The notes beneath the pieces were generated by a model. That model was not told the origin of the DNA and searched no databases. It saw nothing but the letters and a program-made list of their open reading frames with translations. From the NCBI GenBank assembly GCA_040756745.1, contig JBFLYO010000006.1:1-64000 (forward strand): a stretch of DNA of 64,000 nt, read 5' to 3'. Made by a program: the position numbers and the translations under genes. This stretch comes from JBFLYO01 sp040756745. GTDB taxonomy: Bacteria > Bacteroidota > Ignavibacteria > UBA10030 > UBA6906. Positions 1-8,725 of this stretch are shown here, piece after piece (the first letter of the stretch is position 1; the number at the start of each line of letters is the position of its first letter).

Positions 1-1
1 G

Positions 2-244
2 ACCACGGCGACCGGCTACACCAAGCTGATGAACTTCACCAGCAACATCGTCTCCTGCTTGCTCTTCGCCCTCGGCGGTCATGTCCTCCCGCTCGCGGGC
101 GCGGTGATGGCCGTGGGGCAGATTCTTGGTGCCCGCCTCGGGTCGGGGATGGTGGTCCGCAGGGGCGCCCGCTTCATTCGGCCCGTGTTCGTGAGCATGG
201 TGATACTGACCACGCTGAAGCTCATGTACGACAGGTTCTTCTGA
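2..244 (+). CDS. TauE/SafE (TSUP) family permease, C-terminal fragment
   Basis: The reading frame is open from the window edge, so only the last 80 residues are visible. They hold two hydrophobic segments separated by the basic stretch VVRRGARFIRP, followed by a last membrane helix ending in KLMYDRFF. This resembles the C-terminus of YfcA-like sulfite/sulfonate export permeases (ATGxxKLxNFxSN...GARLG). The inner-membrane location follows from the family; the substrate cannot be told from this fragment. The next gene has its own promoter starting 15 bp downstream. Confidence 0.72.
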   Translation, partial: TTATGYTKLMNFTSNIVSCLLFALGGHVLPLAGAVMAVGQILGARLGSGMVVRRGARFIRPVFVSMVILTTLKLMYDRFF

Positions 245-258
245 CCCTCCGCACTTCC

Positions 259-287
259 TTGCAATTCAGACCGCGGTTGGGTATATT
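259..287 (+). promoter_or_regulatory. Promoter TTGCAA-N17-TATATT
   Basis: The -35 TTGCAA (259-264) and -10 TATATT (282-287) are exactly 17 bp apart, giving a transcript start near 294. This excludes the TTG at 259 as the start codon of the following gene, because it is the -35 box itself. Confidence 0.6.
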
Positions 288-315
288 TTTTTGTCGAATT
301 TCACGGTTTTTTCCA

Positions 316-1344
316 TTGGCATTCCGCGAACTCCTGCCGCAGACGCTCCGGGCCCGGGAATTGTACGGGGACTTCTGGTTCAACTCCGAACCGGTGCCTA
401 TCTCGGCGCTCCGCGGGCAGGTGATACTGCTGGAGTTCTGGGATTATTCCTGCGCTGCCAGCCTGCGTACGCTCCCGTATGTCCTGGAGTGGCGGCGCCG
501 CTATTCGCCGTATGGTTTCGTGGTGGTGGGGGTGCATACGCCCCGGTTTCAGTTTGGGAAGGATGTTCAGCATGTCCAGCGTGGCATCGCGCGGCTCGGA
601 GTGGATTTTCCGGTGGTGATGGATAACGAGGCCCTCATCGCTGCCCACTACGACTTCCGTGCCGTTCCCGAAATTGTCCTCATCGACAAGGACGGGTTTG
701 TCCGTTATCGCAGCACGGGCGACGGGAGCTACGCCTCCATCGAGCATGCCATCCAGGCACTGCTTTACAATGCCGGGGTCGGCGAGCCCCTCCCGCTAGT
801 CATGGACCCGCTGCGGGAAGCTGACAGGGAAGGGGTGGTCTGCTTTCGTTCCACGCCCGAACTGTATGCCGGGTATGCGCGCGGGAGCATCGGAAATGTC
901 GAAGGGTATTCCCCGGAATCTGTGGTCCGCTACAGCGATCCCGGCTTGTATCTGGACGGACGATTTTATGCCGCCGGTGACTGGTTCAACGGGCGGGAAT
1001 GCCTTCGGGTGGAAGGGGGAGGGGAAGAGAACCCTCAGTTGATCTTCGATTATCTGGGAGTGGAAGCGGAGGGAGTTCTGCTGGGCGGGGGTGCGCACGG
1101 CGCGGAGATCTCCGTCGTTCAGGATGATGCATATCTGTCCCCTGAGATCAGGGGAGAGGATGTCCGTACGGATGACGCCGGGCGCAGCTACCTCGTCGTG
1201 GCCGAACCCCGGCTCTACCGCATCGTCCGCAACCGCGAATACGGCGAACACATCCTTCGGCTGAGGGGTAGTGCCGACCCGGTCAGCGCATTTGCGTTCT
1301 CATTCACAACGGCGCCCATCCCCGAACTCGTTTCGAAGAACTGA
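316..1344 (+). CDS. DipZ-like thioredoxin-fold protein
   Basis: Residues about 15-160 look like the thioredoxin-like C-terminal half of DipZ/TlpA-type redoxins (ALRGQVILLEFWDYSC, then 'LRTLPYVLEW', 'VVVGVHTP', 'AVPEIVLIDKDG'). The rest (about 180-340) resembles the beta-rich module that follows the fold in DipZ proteins. The usual CxxC active site is CAAS here, so only the first cysteine remains. That argues against a standard disulfide reductase and fits a peroxiredoxin-like or thiol-binding role (inference). No signal peptide is seen. The start is set at TTG 316 because the promoter predicts a transcript start near 294; there is no clear ribosome binding site, so a downstream start is possible. 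The stop lies 2 bp before the next gene. Confidence 0.65.
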   Translation: MAFRELLPQTLRARELYGDFWFNSEPVPISALRGQVILLEFWDYSCAASLRTLPYVLEWRRRYSPYGFVVVGVHTPRFQFGKDVQHVQRGIARLGVDFPVVMDNEALIAAHYDFRAVPEIVLIDKDGFVRYRSTGDGSYASIEHAIQALLYNAGVGEPLPLVMDPLREADREGVVCFRSTPELYAGYARGSIGNVEGYSPESVVRYSDPGLYLDGRFYAAGDWFNGRECLRVEGGGEENPQLIFDYLGVEAEGVLLGGGAHGAEISVVQDDAYLSPEIRGEDVRTDDAGRSYLVVAEPRLYRIVRNREYGEHILRLRGSADPVSAFAFSFTTAPIPELVSKN

Positions 1345-1346
1345 GC

Positions 1347-2318
1347 ATGCCCGCAGACCCCCGGCCCGGGTGGCCGGCACCTCTCCGCACGAGGATCACC
1401 GATCTGTTCGGGATACGGTATCCGATCATTCAGGCCGGCATGGTCTGGACGGCGGGCGCTAAGCTCGCCGTCGCTGTTTCGAAGGCAGGAGGGTTGGGGA
1501 TGATCGGCGCGGGCTCCATGAATCCGGACCTGCTGCGCGATCAGATCCGGAAGGCGAAGGCGCGGACCGCAAACCCGGTTGCCGTCAATATCCCGCTCCT
1601 CCGGGCGGACGCCGCGGAATTGGTCGGCGTTACCGTGGAGGAGGGGATCCGCATTGTCTTCACCTCGTCAGGCCACCCCCTGAAGTTTACCACGGCCCTC
1701 AAGGAGAAGGGCTGCACCGTGGTGCATGTGATCGCGGCAGTGAAGCATGCCCGCAAGGCGGTCGAAGCGGGGTGCGATGCCGTCGTTGCTGAAGGCTTCG
1801 AGGCGGGCGGACATAACGGTGTCGACGAGATCACGACGCTGGCGCTCGTTCCCCAGGTGGCCGATGCGGTGTCTCTCCCCCTGCTCGCGGCCGGGGGGAT
1901 CGCGGACGGCCGCGGGATGGCTGCCGCGCTTGCCCTGGGGGCTGACGGCGTTCAGGTCGGCACCCGGTTTGCCGCGACCTTCGAGTCCTCGGCACACGAG
2001 AACTATAAGAGGATTGTGGTTGAAGCGACCGATAACGGGACGGTCCTGACGCTGAAGAAACTCACGCCCGTTCGATTGATCAAGACCCCGTTTGCCTTCC
2101 GTGCCCTTGAAGCGGAGCGGAGAGGGGCGGAAGGGGAGGAACTCTCGCAGCTTCTCGGCCAGAAGCGGGAACGGATGGGGATCTTCGAAGGAAATATCGA
2201 GGAAGGCGAATTCGAGGCCGGTCAGAGTTCTGGCCTTGTGAGAGAAATCCTCCCCGCCGGCGAGGTCGTCCGCCGGATGATGGAGGAATACTATGCGGCA
2301 AAAGGGCGGCTCCCGTAA
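1347..2318 (+). CDS. FMN-dependent NAD(P)H oxidoreductase (nitronate monooxygenase / FabK family)
   Basis: A TIM-barrel flavoprotein of 323 residues. The N-terminal RITDLFGIRYPIIQAGM, the 'EGFEAGGHNG' segment with the conserved His, 'LLAAGGIADGRGMAAALALGADGVQVGTRF' (phosphate/FMN binding) and the following 'E...HENYK' are typical of the nitronate monooxygenase/2-nitropropane dioxygenase superfamily. That superfamily includes the enoyl-ACP reductase FabK, which has a similar length and an EG-EAGGH motif. The sequence alone does not separate nitroalkane oxidation from FabK activity. It starts 2 bp after the preceding gene and is probably co-transcribed with it. Confidence 0.75.
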   Translation: MPADPRPGWPAPLRTRITDLFGIRYPIIQAGMVWTAGAKLAVAVSKAGGLGMIGAGSMNPDLLRDQIRKAKARTANPVAVNIPLLRADAAELVGVTVEEGIRIVFTSSGHPLKFTTALKEKGCTVVHVIAAVKHARKAVEAGCDAVVAEGFEAGGHNGVDEITTLALVPQVADAVSLPLLAAGGIADGRGMAAALALGADGVQVGTRFAATFESSAHENYKRIVVEATDNGTVLTLKKLTPVRLIKTPFAFRALEAERRGAEGEELSQLLGQKRERMGIFEGNIEEGEFEAGQSSGLVREILPAGEVVRRMMEEYYAAKGRLP

Positions 2319-2357
2319 TCGGTCCGCTGTACTGTCCGGTCACTCAGCGCATGGTCT

Positions 2358-5300
2358 GTGGAACGGTCGTTTCTTGACATACTGAAGCAGAAGGTGGTCC
2401 TCTTCGATGGCGCCACCGGCACGCACCTTCAGGGACAGCATCTCACCGCGGATGATTTCGGCGGCGAGCACTTCAACGGCTGCAACGAACTCCTCGTCGT
2501 CACCAGGCCCGCCGCCGTCCGCAAGGTGCATGCGGACTACCTGGACGCAGGATGCGACGTGATTGAGACCGACACCTTCGGAGCAACGTCGATCGTCCTG
2601 GCCGAATACGGCATCGCGGAACGGGCGCGTGAGCTGAACCGCACGGCCGCTCAGATTGCGAGATCGATGGCGCGTGACTACTCGACCACGGACCATCCCC
2701 GGTTTGTTGCGGGGTCCATGGGACCGACGACGAAACTCCCTTCGCTCGGGCACGTCGCATTTGCAGACATGGCGGCGGCATACCAGGAACAGGCCGCAGG
2801 GCTCCTTGAGGGGGGCGTGGATGTGCTGTGCGTGGAGACGTGCCAGGACATCTTGCAGAGCAAGGCGGCCCTGTACGGCGTCTTTGCCGCATTTGAACAT
2901 CTGCGCCGCCGTGTGCCGGTCATCGTCTCCGTGACTGTGGAAACGACCGGGACGCTTCTGCTCGGGACTGAAATCTCAGCCGCTCTCACGGCGCTTGAGC
3001 CGTTTGACGTAGACGTGATCGGCATGAACTGCGCCACGGGGCCGAAGGAAATGTCGGACCATGTCCGCGTGCTCTGCGCGGGGAGTCCGAAGCCGGTGTT
3101 TGTGATGCCGAACGCCGGGATCCCCGAGAACGTCGGCGGCCGCGCCCACTACACGCTCACCCCCCACGAGCTCGTGCGCTTCCTGTCGCACTTCGTGAAG
3201 GATCTCGGCGTCTCCATCGTCGGAGGCTGCTGCGGAACAACGCCCGAGCACATCCGGCTCCTGGCGCGCGAGGTGGGGGGACTTGCGCCGGGCGCGCGCA
3301 CGATCGATTTCGTCCCCAGTGCTTCAAGTCTCTACCAGGCGGTTCCCCTCCATATCGACCCTGCGCCCGTACTTGTGGGGGAGCGGACCAACGCCAATGG
3401 GAGCAAGCTGTTCCGCGAGCTCCTGGCGAGGGAGGATTGGGAGGGGATCGTTGCCATGGGTCGCGATGCGGCTAAGGAGGGGGCGCACATGGTGGACGTC
3501 TGCGCGGCCTATGTCGGGCGCGACGAAGCTGCCGACATGCGGGAGATCATTACCCGGTTCAACACCCAGGTGACGCTTCCGATCGTCATCGATTCGACGG
3601 AAGTCCCGGTGATCGAGGAGGCCCTGCGGCGCATCGGCGGCCGTGCGGTGATCAACTCGATTAATCTCGAGGATGGCGAAACACGCGCGAAGCGGGTATT
3701 GACACTCTGCAGGAAGTACGGCGCCGCGGTGATTGCACTGACCATCGACGAGGAGGGGATGGCCAGGACGGCAGACCGGAAGCTCGCCGTGGCCCGGAGA
3801 ATTCACGATCTTGCGGTGCAGGAATTCGCCCTGCGTCCCCACGACCTCATTTTTGATGCGCTGACGTTCACGCTGGGGTCTGGCGACGAAGAATTCCGCC
3901 GGGCGGGCGTCGAGACCCTCGAGGCGATCCGCCGGATCAAAGCGGAACTCCCCGGCGTGCGCACGCTTCTCGGCGTCAGCAACATCTCCTTCGGGCTCTC
4001 TCCGGAAGTGCGCCACGCGCTGAACAGCGTTTTTCTCCACTACGCGGTCGAGGCGGGACTCGACATGGCGATCGTGCATGCCGCCCGGATCATGCCGCTG
4101 TACAGGATCGACGATCAGGGGAGGGAGCTCTGCCGGCGACTGATCTTTGACGATCGCGGGAGCGGCGGCGACCCGCTCGCGTCACTCATGGCGCATTACG
4201 CCACCCGCCGCACCGAACGCAAGGCGCCTGCGGAACGCAAGCAGGGTCTGGAGGAGCGCCTGAAGGCAAGGATCGTCGACGGCGACAAAGCGGGATTGCA
4301 GGCCGATCTCGACCTCGCGTTGAAGAAACACCGTGCACTCGACATTATCAACACGATCCTCCTGGACGGCATGAAGACCGTCGGGGATCTGTTCGGGAGC
4401 GGCCAGATGCAGCTCCCGTTCGTGCTCCAGTCCGCAGAGGTGATGAAGGCAGCCGTCGCGTACCTGGAGCCGTTCATGGACAAGGCCGACGTTGCAACGC
4501 GGGGCGTGCTGGTGCTGGCGACGGTCAAGGGAGATGTCCACGACATCGGCAAAAACCTCGTCGACATCATCCTGACGAACAACGGGTACACGGTGGTGAA
4601 CCTCGGCATCAAGTGTCCCATCGAGACCATGCTTGCCGCAGCGGAGGAGCACCGCGCAGACGCCATCGGCATGAGCGGGCTTCTCGTCAAGTCCACGCTC
4701 GTCATGAAGGAGAATCTGGAGGTGATGAACGAGCGGGGGATCACCGTTCCCGTGATCCTCGGAGGCGCCGCACTCACCCGTCGGTACGTGGAGCAGGACC
4801 TCCGTCCCCTCTACCGCGGCACCGTGAGATATGCGAACGATGCGTTCGACGGGTTGAAGTTCATGGAAGGCCTTCGCTCGGGAGACGGCGGCGCTGCCGG
4901 GCGTCCTTCCGGTGGGGAGGAAGAGGAAACCGTCCCGACGGGGAACGAAGCCAAGATCGTCATGGCGCAAACCGCGCAGCGCCACCGGCGCGACGCCGCC
5001 GCCGACCGCGAGATTCTGACTGCCGAACCGGCGCGGTCAGGAGTCCGGACCGATGTCCCAATCCCTGCCCCTCCATTCTGGGGGTCGAGGGTTGTGGCCG
5101 ATATCCTGCTGGAGGAGGTCTTTCCGTTCATCAACGAAGTCGCTCTCATCCGCGGCCAGTGGCAGGTCCGGAAGGGGAAGTCTTCCGATGCGGAATACGA
5201 TGCGATGGTCCGTGACACGATCTATCCGGAGCTTGCCGCACTCAAGCAGCAAGTCATCCGCGAGCGTCTCCTCCACCCCGCGGTGGTCTATGGATACTTC

Positions 5301-5855
5301 CTCTGCAATGCGGAAGGGGACGACCTCGTCATCTACGACGACGATGGATCGCGGGTGAGGACCAGGTTCACGTTTCCCCGCCAGTTCTCGGGGCGACGGC
5401 TCTGTCTCGCCGACTTCTTCGCTTCCGCCGACTCCGGGAAGAGGGACGTCGTGGCATTTCATCTGGTCACGATGGGAACAGCAGCGTCGGAGCATTCCGC
5501 AGCTCTCTACGCAGCCGGGAGGTACAAGGAGTACCTCTATTTCCACGGACTGAGCGTGGAGTGTGCAGAGGCGCTGGCGGAGCTGTGGCACAAAAGGATC
5601 CGGCAGGAGCTGGGGATTGCGGGCCGGGACGCATCGGATGTCAAGCGGCTGTTCGCCCAGGGATATCAGGGAGCCCGCTACAGTTTCGGGTACCCTGCGT
5701 GTCCCAATCTCGAAGACCAGTCGAAGCTGATGGAACTCCTCGATGCCGGCCGGATCGGGGTGACGCTGACGGACGAATACTCGCTCGTGCCGGAACAGAG
5801 CACCAATGCAATTATCGTGCACCATCCCGAGGCCCGCTACTTCACCATTCAGTGA
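2358..5855 (+). CDS. metH: Cobalamin-dependent methionine synthase
   Basis: Full-length MetH of 1165 residues, transferring a methyl group from methyltetrahydrofolate to homocysteine through B12. The homocysteine domain (about 1-320) has LFDGATGTHLQ, a first zinc cysteine in GMNCATGP and the pair in VGGCCGTTPEH. The pterin-binding domain (about 335-600) contains GERTNANGSKLF and DVCAAYVGRDE. The cap and B12 domains (about 620-850) have KGDVHDIGKN near residue 727, whose His is the lower B12 ligand, and GMSGLLVKST. The C-terminal activation domain (about 890-1165) binds SAM for reductive reactivation (family knowledge) and includes PAPPFWGSRVV and GARYSFGYPACPNLEDQ. A low-complexity linker (about 838-885) joins the last two domains. 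The start is GTG 2358; no strong SD is visible. No metF is nearby. Confidence 0.95.
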   Translation: MERSFLDILKQKVVLFDGATGTHLQGQHLTADDFGGEHFNGCNELLVVTRPAAVRKVHADYLDAGCDVIETDTFGATSIVLAEYGIAERARELNRTAAQIARSMARDYSTTDHPRFVAGSMGPTTKLPSLGHVAFADMAAAYQEQAAGLLEGGVDVLCVETCQDILQSKAALYGVFAAFEHLRRRVPVIVSVTVETTGTLLLGTEISAALTALEPFDVDVIGMNCATGPKEMSDHVRVLCAGSPKPVFVMPNAGIPENVGGRAHYTLTPHELVRFLSHFVKDLGVSIVGGCCGTTPEHIRLLAREVGGLAPGARTIDFVPSASSLYQAVPLHIDPAPVLVGERTNANGSKLFRELLAREDWEGIVAMGRDAAKEGAHMVDVCAAYVGRDEAADMREIITRFNTQVTLPIVIDSTEVPVIEEALRRIGGRAVINSINLEDGETRAKRVLTLCRKYGAAVIALTIDEEGMARTADRKLAVARRIHDLAVQEFALRPHDLIFDALTFTLGSGDEEFRRAGVETLEAIRRIKAELPGVRTLLGVSNISFGLSPEVRHALNSVFLHYAVEAGLDMAIVHAARIMPLYRIDDQGRELCRRLIFDDRGSGGDPLASLMAHYATRRTERKAPAERKQGLEERLKARIVDGDKAGLQADLDLALKKHRALDIINTILLDGMKTVGDLFGSGQMQLPFVLQSAEVMKAAVAYLEPFMDKADVATRGVLVLATVKGDVHDIGKNLVDIILTNNGYTVVNLGIKCPIETMLAAAEEHRADAIGMSGLLVKSTLVMKENLEVMNERGITVPVILGGAALTRRYVEQDLRPLYRGTVRYANDAFDGLKFMEGLRSGDGGAAGRPSGGEEEETVPTGNEAKIVMAQTAQRHRRDAAADREILTAEPARSGVRTDVPIPAPPFWGSRVVADILLEEVFPFINEVALIRGQWQVRKGKSSDAEYDAMVRDTIYPELAALKQQVIRERLLHPAVVYGYFLCNAEGDDLVIYDDDGSRVRTRFTFPRQFSGRRLCLADFFASADSGKRDVVAFHLVTMGTAASEHSAALYAAGRYKEYLYFHGLSVECAEALAELWHKRIRQELGIAGRDASDVKRLFAQGYQGARYSFGYPACPNLEDQSKLMELLDAGRIGVTLTDEYSLVPEQSTNAIIVHHPEARYFTIQ

Positions 5856-5906
5856 TCGGAACGCAATTTCGCGTTCGACATGCGCCAAAAAATCCCTTTG
5901 GCCGTG

Positions 5907-5935
5907 TTGCAATTCCACCCCCTTTTGTTTATGTT
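5907..5935 (+). promoter_or_regulatory. Promoter TTGCAA-N17-TATGTT
   Basis: TTGCAA (5907-5912) and TATGTT (5930-5935), 17 bp apart, give a start near 5942. A GGAGGA ribosome binding site at 5961-5966 precedes the ferredoxin ATG at 5975. Confidence 0.55.
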
Positions 5936-5974
5936 TTGTAACGATTTTGAACCAACCCACGGAGGAAGATTCAC

Positions 5975-6316
5975 ATGGCAACGATGATCACCGAGGAGTG
6001 CATCAACTGCGGCGCGTGCGAGCCGGAGTGCCCGAACACGGCAATTTACGCAGGAGGCGTTCAGTACGAGTATAAGGGCCAGATGTTCGATGCGCTCTCC
6101 AACGACTTTTACTACATTGTCCCCGAGAAATGCACTGAGTGCGTCGGCCATTTCGATCAGGAGCAGTGTGCCGCGGTCTGCCCGGTGGACTGCTGCGTCC
6201 CCGACCCGAACCATGTCGAGAGCGAGGAAATACTTCTTGCGCGTGCAAAGGAGATCCACCCGGAAAAGGAATTTGCAGAACTCAGTGCTTCCACATCTCA
6301 CTTCCGCAAAGGTTGA
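5975..6316 (+). CDS. 2[4Fe-4S] ferredoxin, Alvin type
   Basis: A 113-residue low-potential electron carrier. The first cluster motif is CINCGACEPECP (Cys 9, 12, 15, 19). The second is CTECVGHFDQEQCAAVCP, a CxxC-x8-CxxxCP arrangement followed by an extra cysteine pair (VDCC). The long loop between the second and third cysteines of cluster II and the C-terminal helical tail are the hallmarks of the Allochromatium-type subfamily. Redox partners are not encoded alongside, although a Rieske protein and QueG (which needs electrons) lie within 2.5 kb. It has its own promoter, a good SD (GGAGGA) and a terminator. Confidence 0.92.
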   Translation: MATMITEECINCGACEPECPNTAIYAGGVQYEYKGQMFDALSNDFYYIVPEKCTECVGHFDQEQCAAVCPVDCCVPDPNHVESEEILLARAKEIHPEKEFAELSASTSHFRKG

Positions 6317-6346
6317 TTGCGCAGACGCGCGTTTCGATGAACGACA

Positions 6347-6383
6347 AGGCCGGCGTTCCAATGGAGCGTCGGCCGGTTTGTTT
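6347..6383 (+). terminator. Terminator after ferredoxin gene
   Basis: GGCCGGCG and CGTCGGCC arms around an 11-nt loop, followed by GGTTTGTTT. Confidence 0.6.
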
Positions 6384-6399
6384 ACGGAGGTGCGGCTCA

Positions 6400-6494
6400 G
6401 GAATGCGGATTCCGGAGTGCGCATTGCGGAATATTCCGCAATCCCTGCCCGCCTCAGAGAGTTCAGAGAGGCAGGCGGGCGCGATTCGCATTCC
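6400..6494. repeat. Nested palindromic intergenic element
   Basis: Outer arms GGAATGCG (6400-6407) and CGCATTCC (6487-6494) enclose a perfect 20-bp palindrome at 6423-6442 (ATTGCGGAATATTCCGCAAT) and a second hairpin with CCCGCCT/AGGCGGG arms (about 6449-6480). Related elements with ATTGCGGA/TCCGCAAT arms lie at 46795-46831 and 47600-47650. Only noncoding sequence is seen here. Confidence 0.7.
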
Positions 6495-6527
6495 AAAACA
6501 CATTGATTCCTTGGCTGGATCCGACGA

Positions 6528-7373
6528 ATGAAAATCGGGAACTATGATCTCCACCCCATCGAAACGGGCCGGTTCGCCCTTGACGGCGGCGCGATGTTCG
6601 GTGTCGTGCCGCGCCCCCTCTGGGAGAAAACCAATCCCCCGGATGAGAAGAACCGCACCACGCTGGCTGCCCGGGCGCTGCTGCTCCGGGGGAACGGTCG
6701 CACCATCCTCGTCGATACAGGCAACGGGTCGAAGTTGAACGAAAAACTGACCGGCATCTACCGGATCGATCTCACCTCGTCCAACCTCACAGATTCCCTG
6801 AAGCGTTACGGCCTCACTCCCGCAGACGTGACGGACGTACTGCTCACGCACCTCCATTTCGACCATGCCGGCGGCTCGACATCCCGTGTGAACGGCAAGG
6901 TCGTTCCAACCTTCCCACGCGCACGCTACTATGTTCAGCGGGAGCACTGGGAGGCGGCATGCGCGCCGACGGAACGGGACAGGGCGAGCTTCTTCCCGGA
7001 AGATTTCATGCCCCTCCAGGAACGGGGCGTCCTGAGCTTCACTGAGGGGGAAGGAGAAGTGCTGCCGGGTATCTCGGTCCGCCTCGTCCACGGCCATACT
7101 GCCGCTCTGCAATGCCCGGTCGTGAGCGACGGGAAGACGACGCTCTTCTATTGTGCCGACCTCGTTCCGACCACATCACACGTTCCGCTCCCCTGGATCA
7201 TGGCGTATGACCTGAGGCCTCTTGTGACGCTGGAGGAGAAACGCCGGCTGCTCGGCGAAGCGGTGGACGCCGGCTGGGTGCTCTTCTTCGAACACGATCC
7301 GGTTCTCCCGGCCGCCCGTCTGTCAAGGTCTGATAAGGGGATCGTGCTCGGCGAAGAGGTCTCTCTCGGATAA
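6528..7373 (+). CDS. Metallo-beta-lactamase-fold hydrolase
   Basis: A 281-residue MBL-fold protein. The zinc motif HLHFDHAGG (about 107-115) is followed by VHGHT (about 188), CADLVPT (about 207, the bridging Asp) and a C-terminal FFEHDP (about 250). The sequence, including 'WEKTNPPDEKNR' near the N-terminus, resembles the group that contains quorum-quenching lactonases and related hydrolases, but the substrate cannot be assigned. The ATG at 6528 follows a palindrome-rich gap. A Rieske gene starts 16 bp downstream, so the two are probably co-transcribed. Confidence 0.82.
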   Translation: MKIGNYDLHPIETGRFALDGGAMFGVVPRPLWEKTNPPDEKNRTTLAARALLLRGNGRTILVDTGNGSKLNEKLTGIYRIDLTSSNLTDSLKRYGLTPADVTDVLLTHLHFDHAGGSTSRVNGKVVPTFPRARYYVQREHWEAACAPTERDRASFFPEDFMPLQERGVLSFTEGEGEVLPGISVRLVHGHTAALQCPVVSDGKTTLFYCADLVPTTSHVPLPWIMAYDLRPLVTLEEKRRLLGEAVDAGWVLFFEHDPVLPAARLSRSDKGIVLGEEVSLG

Positions 7374-7389
7374 AAGGGAGGGGAGCTGC

Positions 7390-7707
7390 ATGGCCTTCGT
7401 CACGGTGGCGAGGTTCTCGGGGATCAGCGAAGGACAGAGCCGGAGAATTGAGGTGGGAGGGGAAGAGATTGCGTTGTGGAAGGTCGGCGGGCGCGTCTAT
7501 GCGGTCAGTAACGTTTGTGCGCACGAACATTTCTCCATGATGCATCAGGGGATACTGAAGGGCTGCATGGTCTCCTGCCCGATGCACGGTTGGACCTACT
7601 CCCTCGAGACCGGCAGGTGCATCACCGGAGAGGGACGGCTCAGGACCTACCGTGTGCGCGTTGAAGGCGACGACGTCGCCATCGAGGAACCCGGACCTGC
7701 ATGGTGA
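7390..7707 (+). CDS. Rieske [2Fe-2S] ferredoxin-like protein
   Basis: 105 residues, essentially a single Rieske domain. The cluster ligands are visible as CAH (in VCAHEHFSMM) and CPMH (in SCPMHGWTYS), 16 residues apart, with the expected CPxHGW signature and a downstream G-R-C turn. There is no membrane anchor, so it is a soluble carrier like NirD or dioxygenase ferredoxins rather than a bc1 subunit. It sits between an MBL hydrolase and queG, with 3 bp to the latter, suggesting one operon. Partner enzyme unknown. Confidence 0.88.
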   Translation: MAFVTVARFSGISEGQSRRIEVGGEEIALWKVGGRVYAVSNVCAHEHFSMMHQGILKGCMVSCPMHGWTYSLETGRCITGEGRLRTYRVRVEGDDVAIEEPGPAW

Positions 7708-7710
7708 AGC

Positions 7711-8670
7711 ATGGCGACCGTGACGGAACGGATCAAGGCGCAGGCGCTCACGCTGGGATTCTCGCAGGCAGGGGTCGCCCGGGCTCAGCCGCTTGAGGAG
7801 GAAGGGGCGCGGTTGCAGGAATGGCTTGCGCGCGGGTTTGAGGCGACGATGCACTGGATGCGACGGACGGCCGAGCGGCGGATCGACCCTGCACGCCTCC
7901 TCCCCGGCGCCCGGTCGGTCATCGTGCTGGCAATGAACTACTACACGCCCCATCGCCATGCGAGCGATCCGGGGACAGGGAAAATCTCGAGATACGCCTG
8001 GGGTGACGACTATCACGAGGTCGTCGGCAAGCGACTCACGCAGATGAAGGATTGGCTCCTGGAGGCGTTTCCCGGCAGCGAGGCGAAAGTGCACGTGGAT
8101 TCGGGCCCCGTCATGGAAAAGGTCTGGGCACAGCGTGCCGGTATAGGATGGGAAGGAAAGCACACCAACGTCATCAGCCGGACCCTGGGCTCCTGGATCT
8201 TCCTCGGAGAGATTCTGACCACGCTCAATCTCGAGACCGATGCACACGCGCTCGACAGGTGCGGGACCTGCACACTGTGCATCGAGGCCTGCCCCACGCG
8301 CGCGATCGTGGAACCATATGTCGTTGATTCGAACCTCTGCCTTTCCTATCTTACGATCGAACACCGCGGGCCGATCGAAGGAGAGGTACGGGACCGGTTC
8401 GACGGCTGGATCTTCGGATGTGATGTCTGCCAGGACGTGTGCCCCTGGAACAGCAAATTCGCCGTCGTAACAACGGAGCCACGGTTTGAACCGCGGGAGG
8501 GAAACGTCAAGCCCGACCTGGCGTCGTGGCAGACGATCAGCGCTGATGAATTCCACGAACGCTTTCGCCGAAGCGCCGTCTCGCGGACGAAGGTGGAAGG
8601 GCTAAAGCGCAACGTCGGGATCGTCCTCGAGCGGCGTGACCCCCAGGGGGGCGGGACATCATCTCATTGA
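7711..8670 (+). CDS. queG: Epoxyqueuosine reductase
   Basis: 319 residues, the B12 and iron-sulfur enzyme that performs the last step of queuosine tRNA modification (epoxyqueuosine to queuosine). Two [4Fe-4S] motifs are present: CGTCTLCIEACPTRAI (about 186-201) and CDVCQDVCPWN (about 237-247). The N-terminal half has family landmarks 'VIVLAMNYY', 'ISRYAWGDDYHEVV' and 'DSGPVMEK' plus 'GWEGKHTNVI'. HEAT repeats found at the C-terminus of longer QueG proteins are absent. The start at ATG 7711 lies 3 bp after the Rieske gene. Confidence 0.93.
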   Translation: MATVTERIKAQALTLGFSQAGVARAQPLEEEGARLQEWLARGFEATMHWMRRTAERRIDPARLLPGARSVIVLAMNYYTPHRHASDPGTGKISRYAWGDDYHEVVGKRLTQMKDWLLEAFPGSEAKVHVDSGPVMEKVWAQRAGIGWEGKHTNVISRTLGSWIFLGEILTTLNLETDAHALDRCGTCTLCIEACPTRAIVEPYVVDSNLCLSYLTIEHRGPIEGEVRDRFDGWIFGCDVCQDVCPWNSKFAVVTTEPRFEPREGNVKPDLASWQTISADEFHERFRRSAVSRTKVEGLKRNVGIVLERRDPQGGGTSSH

Positions 8671-8725
8671 GAGGGGAGCAGGCGCGCTTCCCCTTCAAGC
8701 TCGATGAATCTCGAAAAGGCTGTTC

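Noticed and set aside
259..315. TTG at 259 as the start of the DipZ-like protein
   Set aside because: TTG 259 is the -35 box of a TTGCAA-N17-TATATT promoter, and the extra residues do not fit the family.
1347..2318. Assigning fabK to the FMN oxidoreductase
   Set aside because: FabK and nitronate monooxygenases share these motifs, no fatty acid genes are adjacent, and a FabL-like reductase is present at 59013, so the narrower name is not justified.
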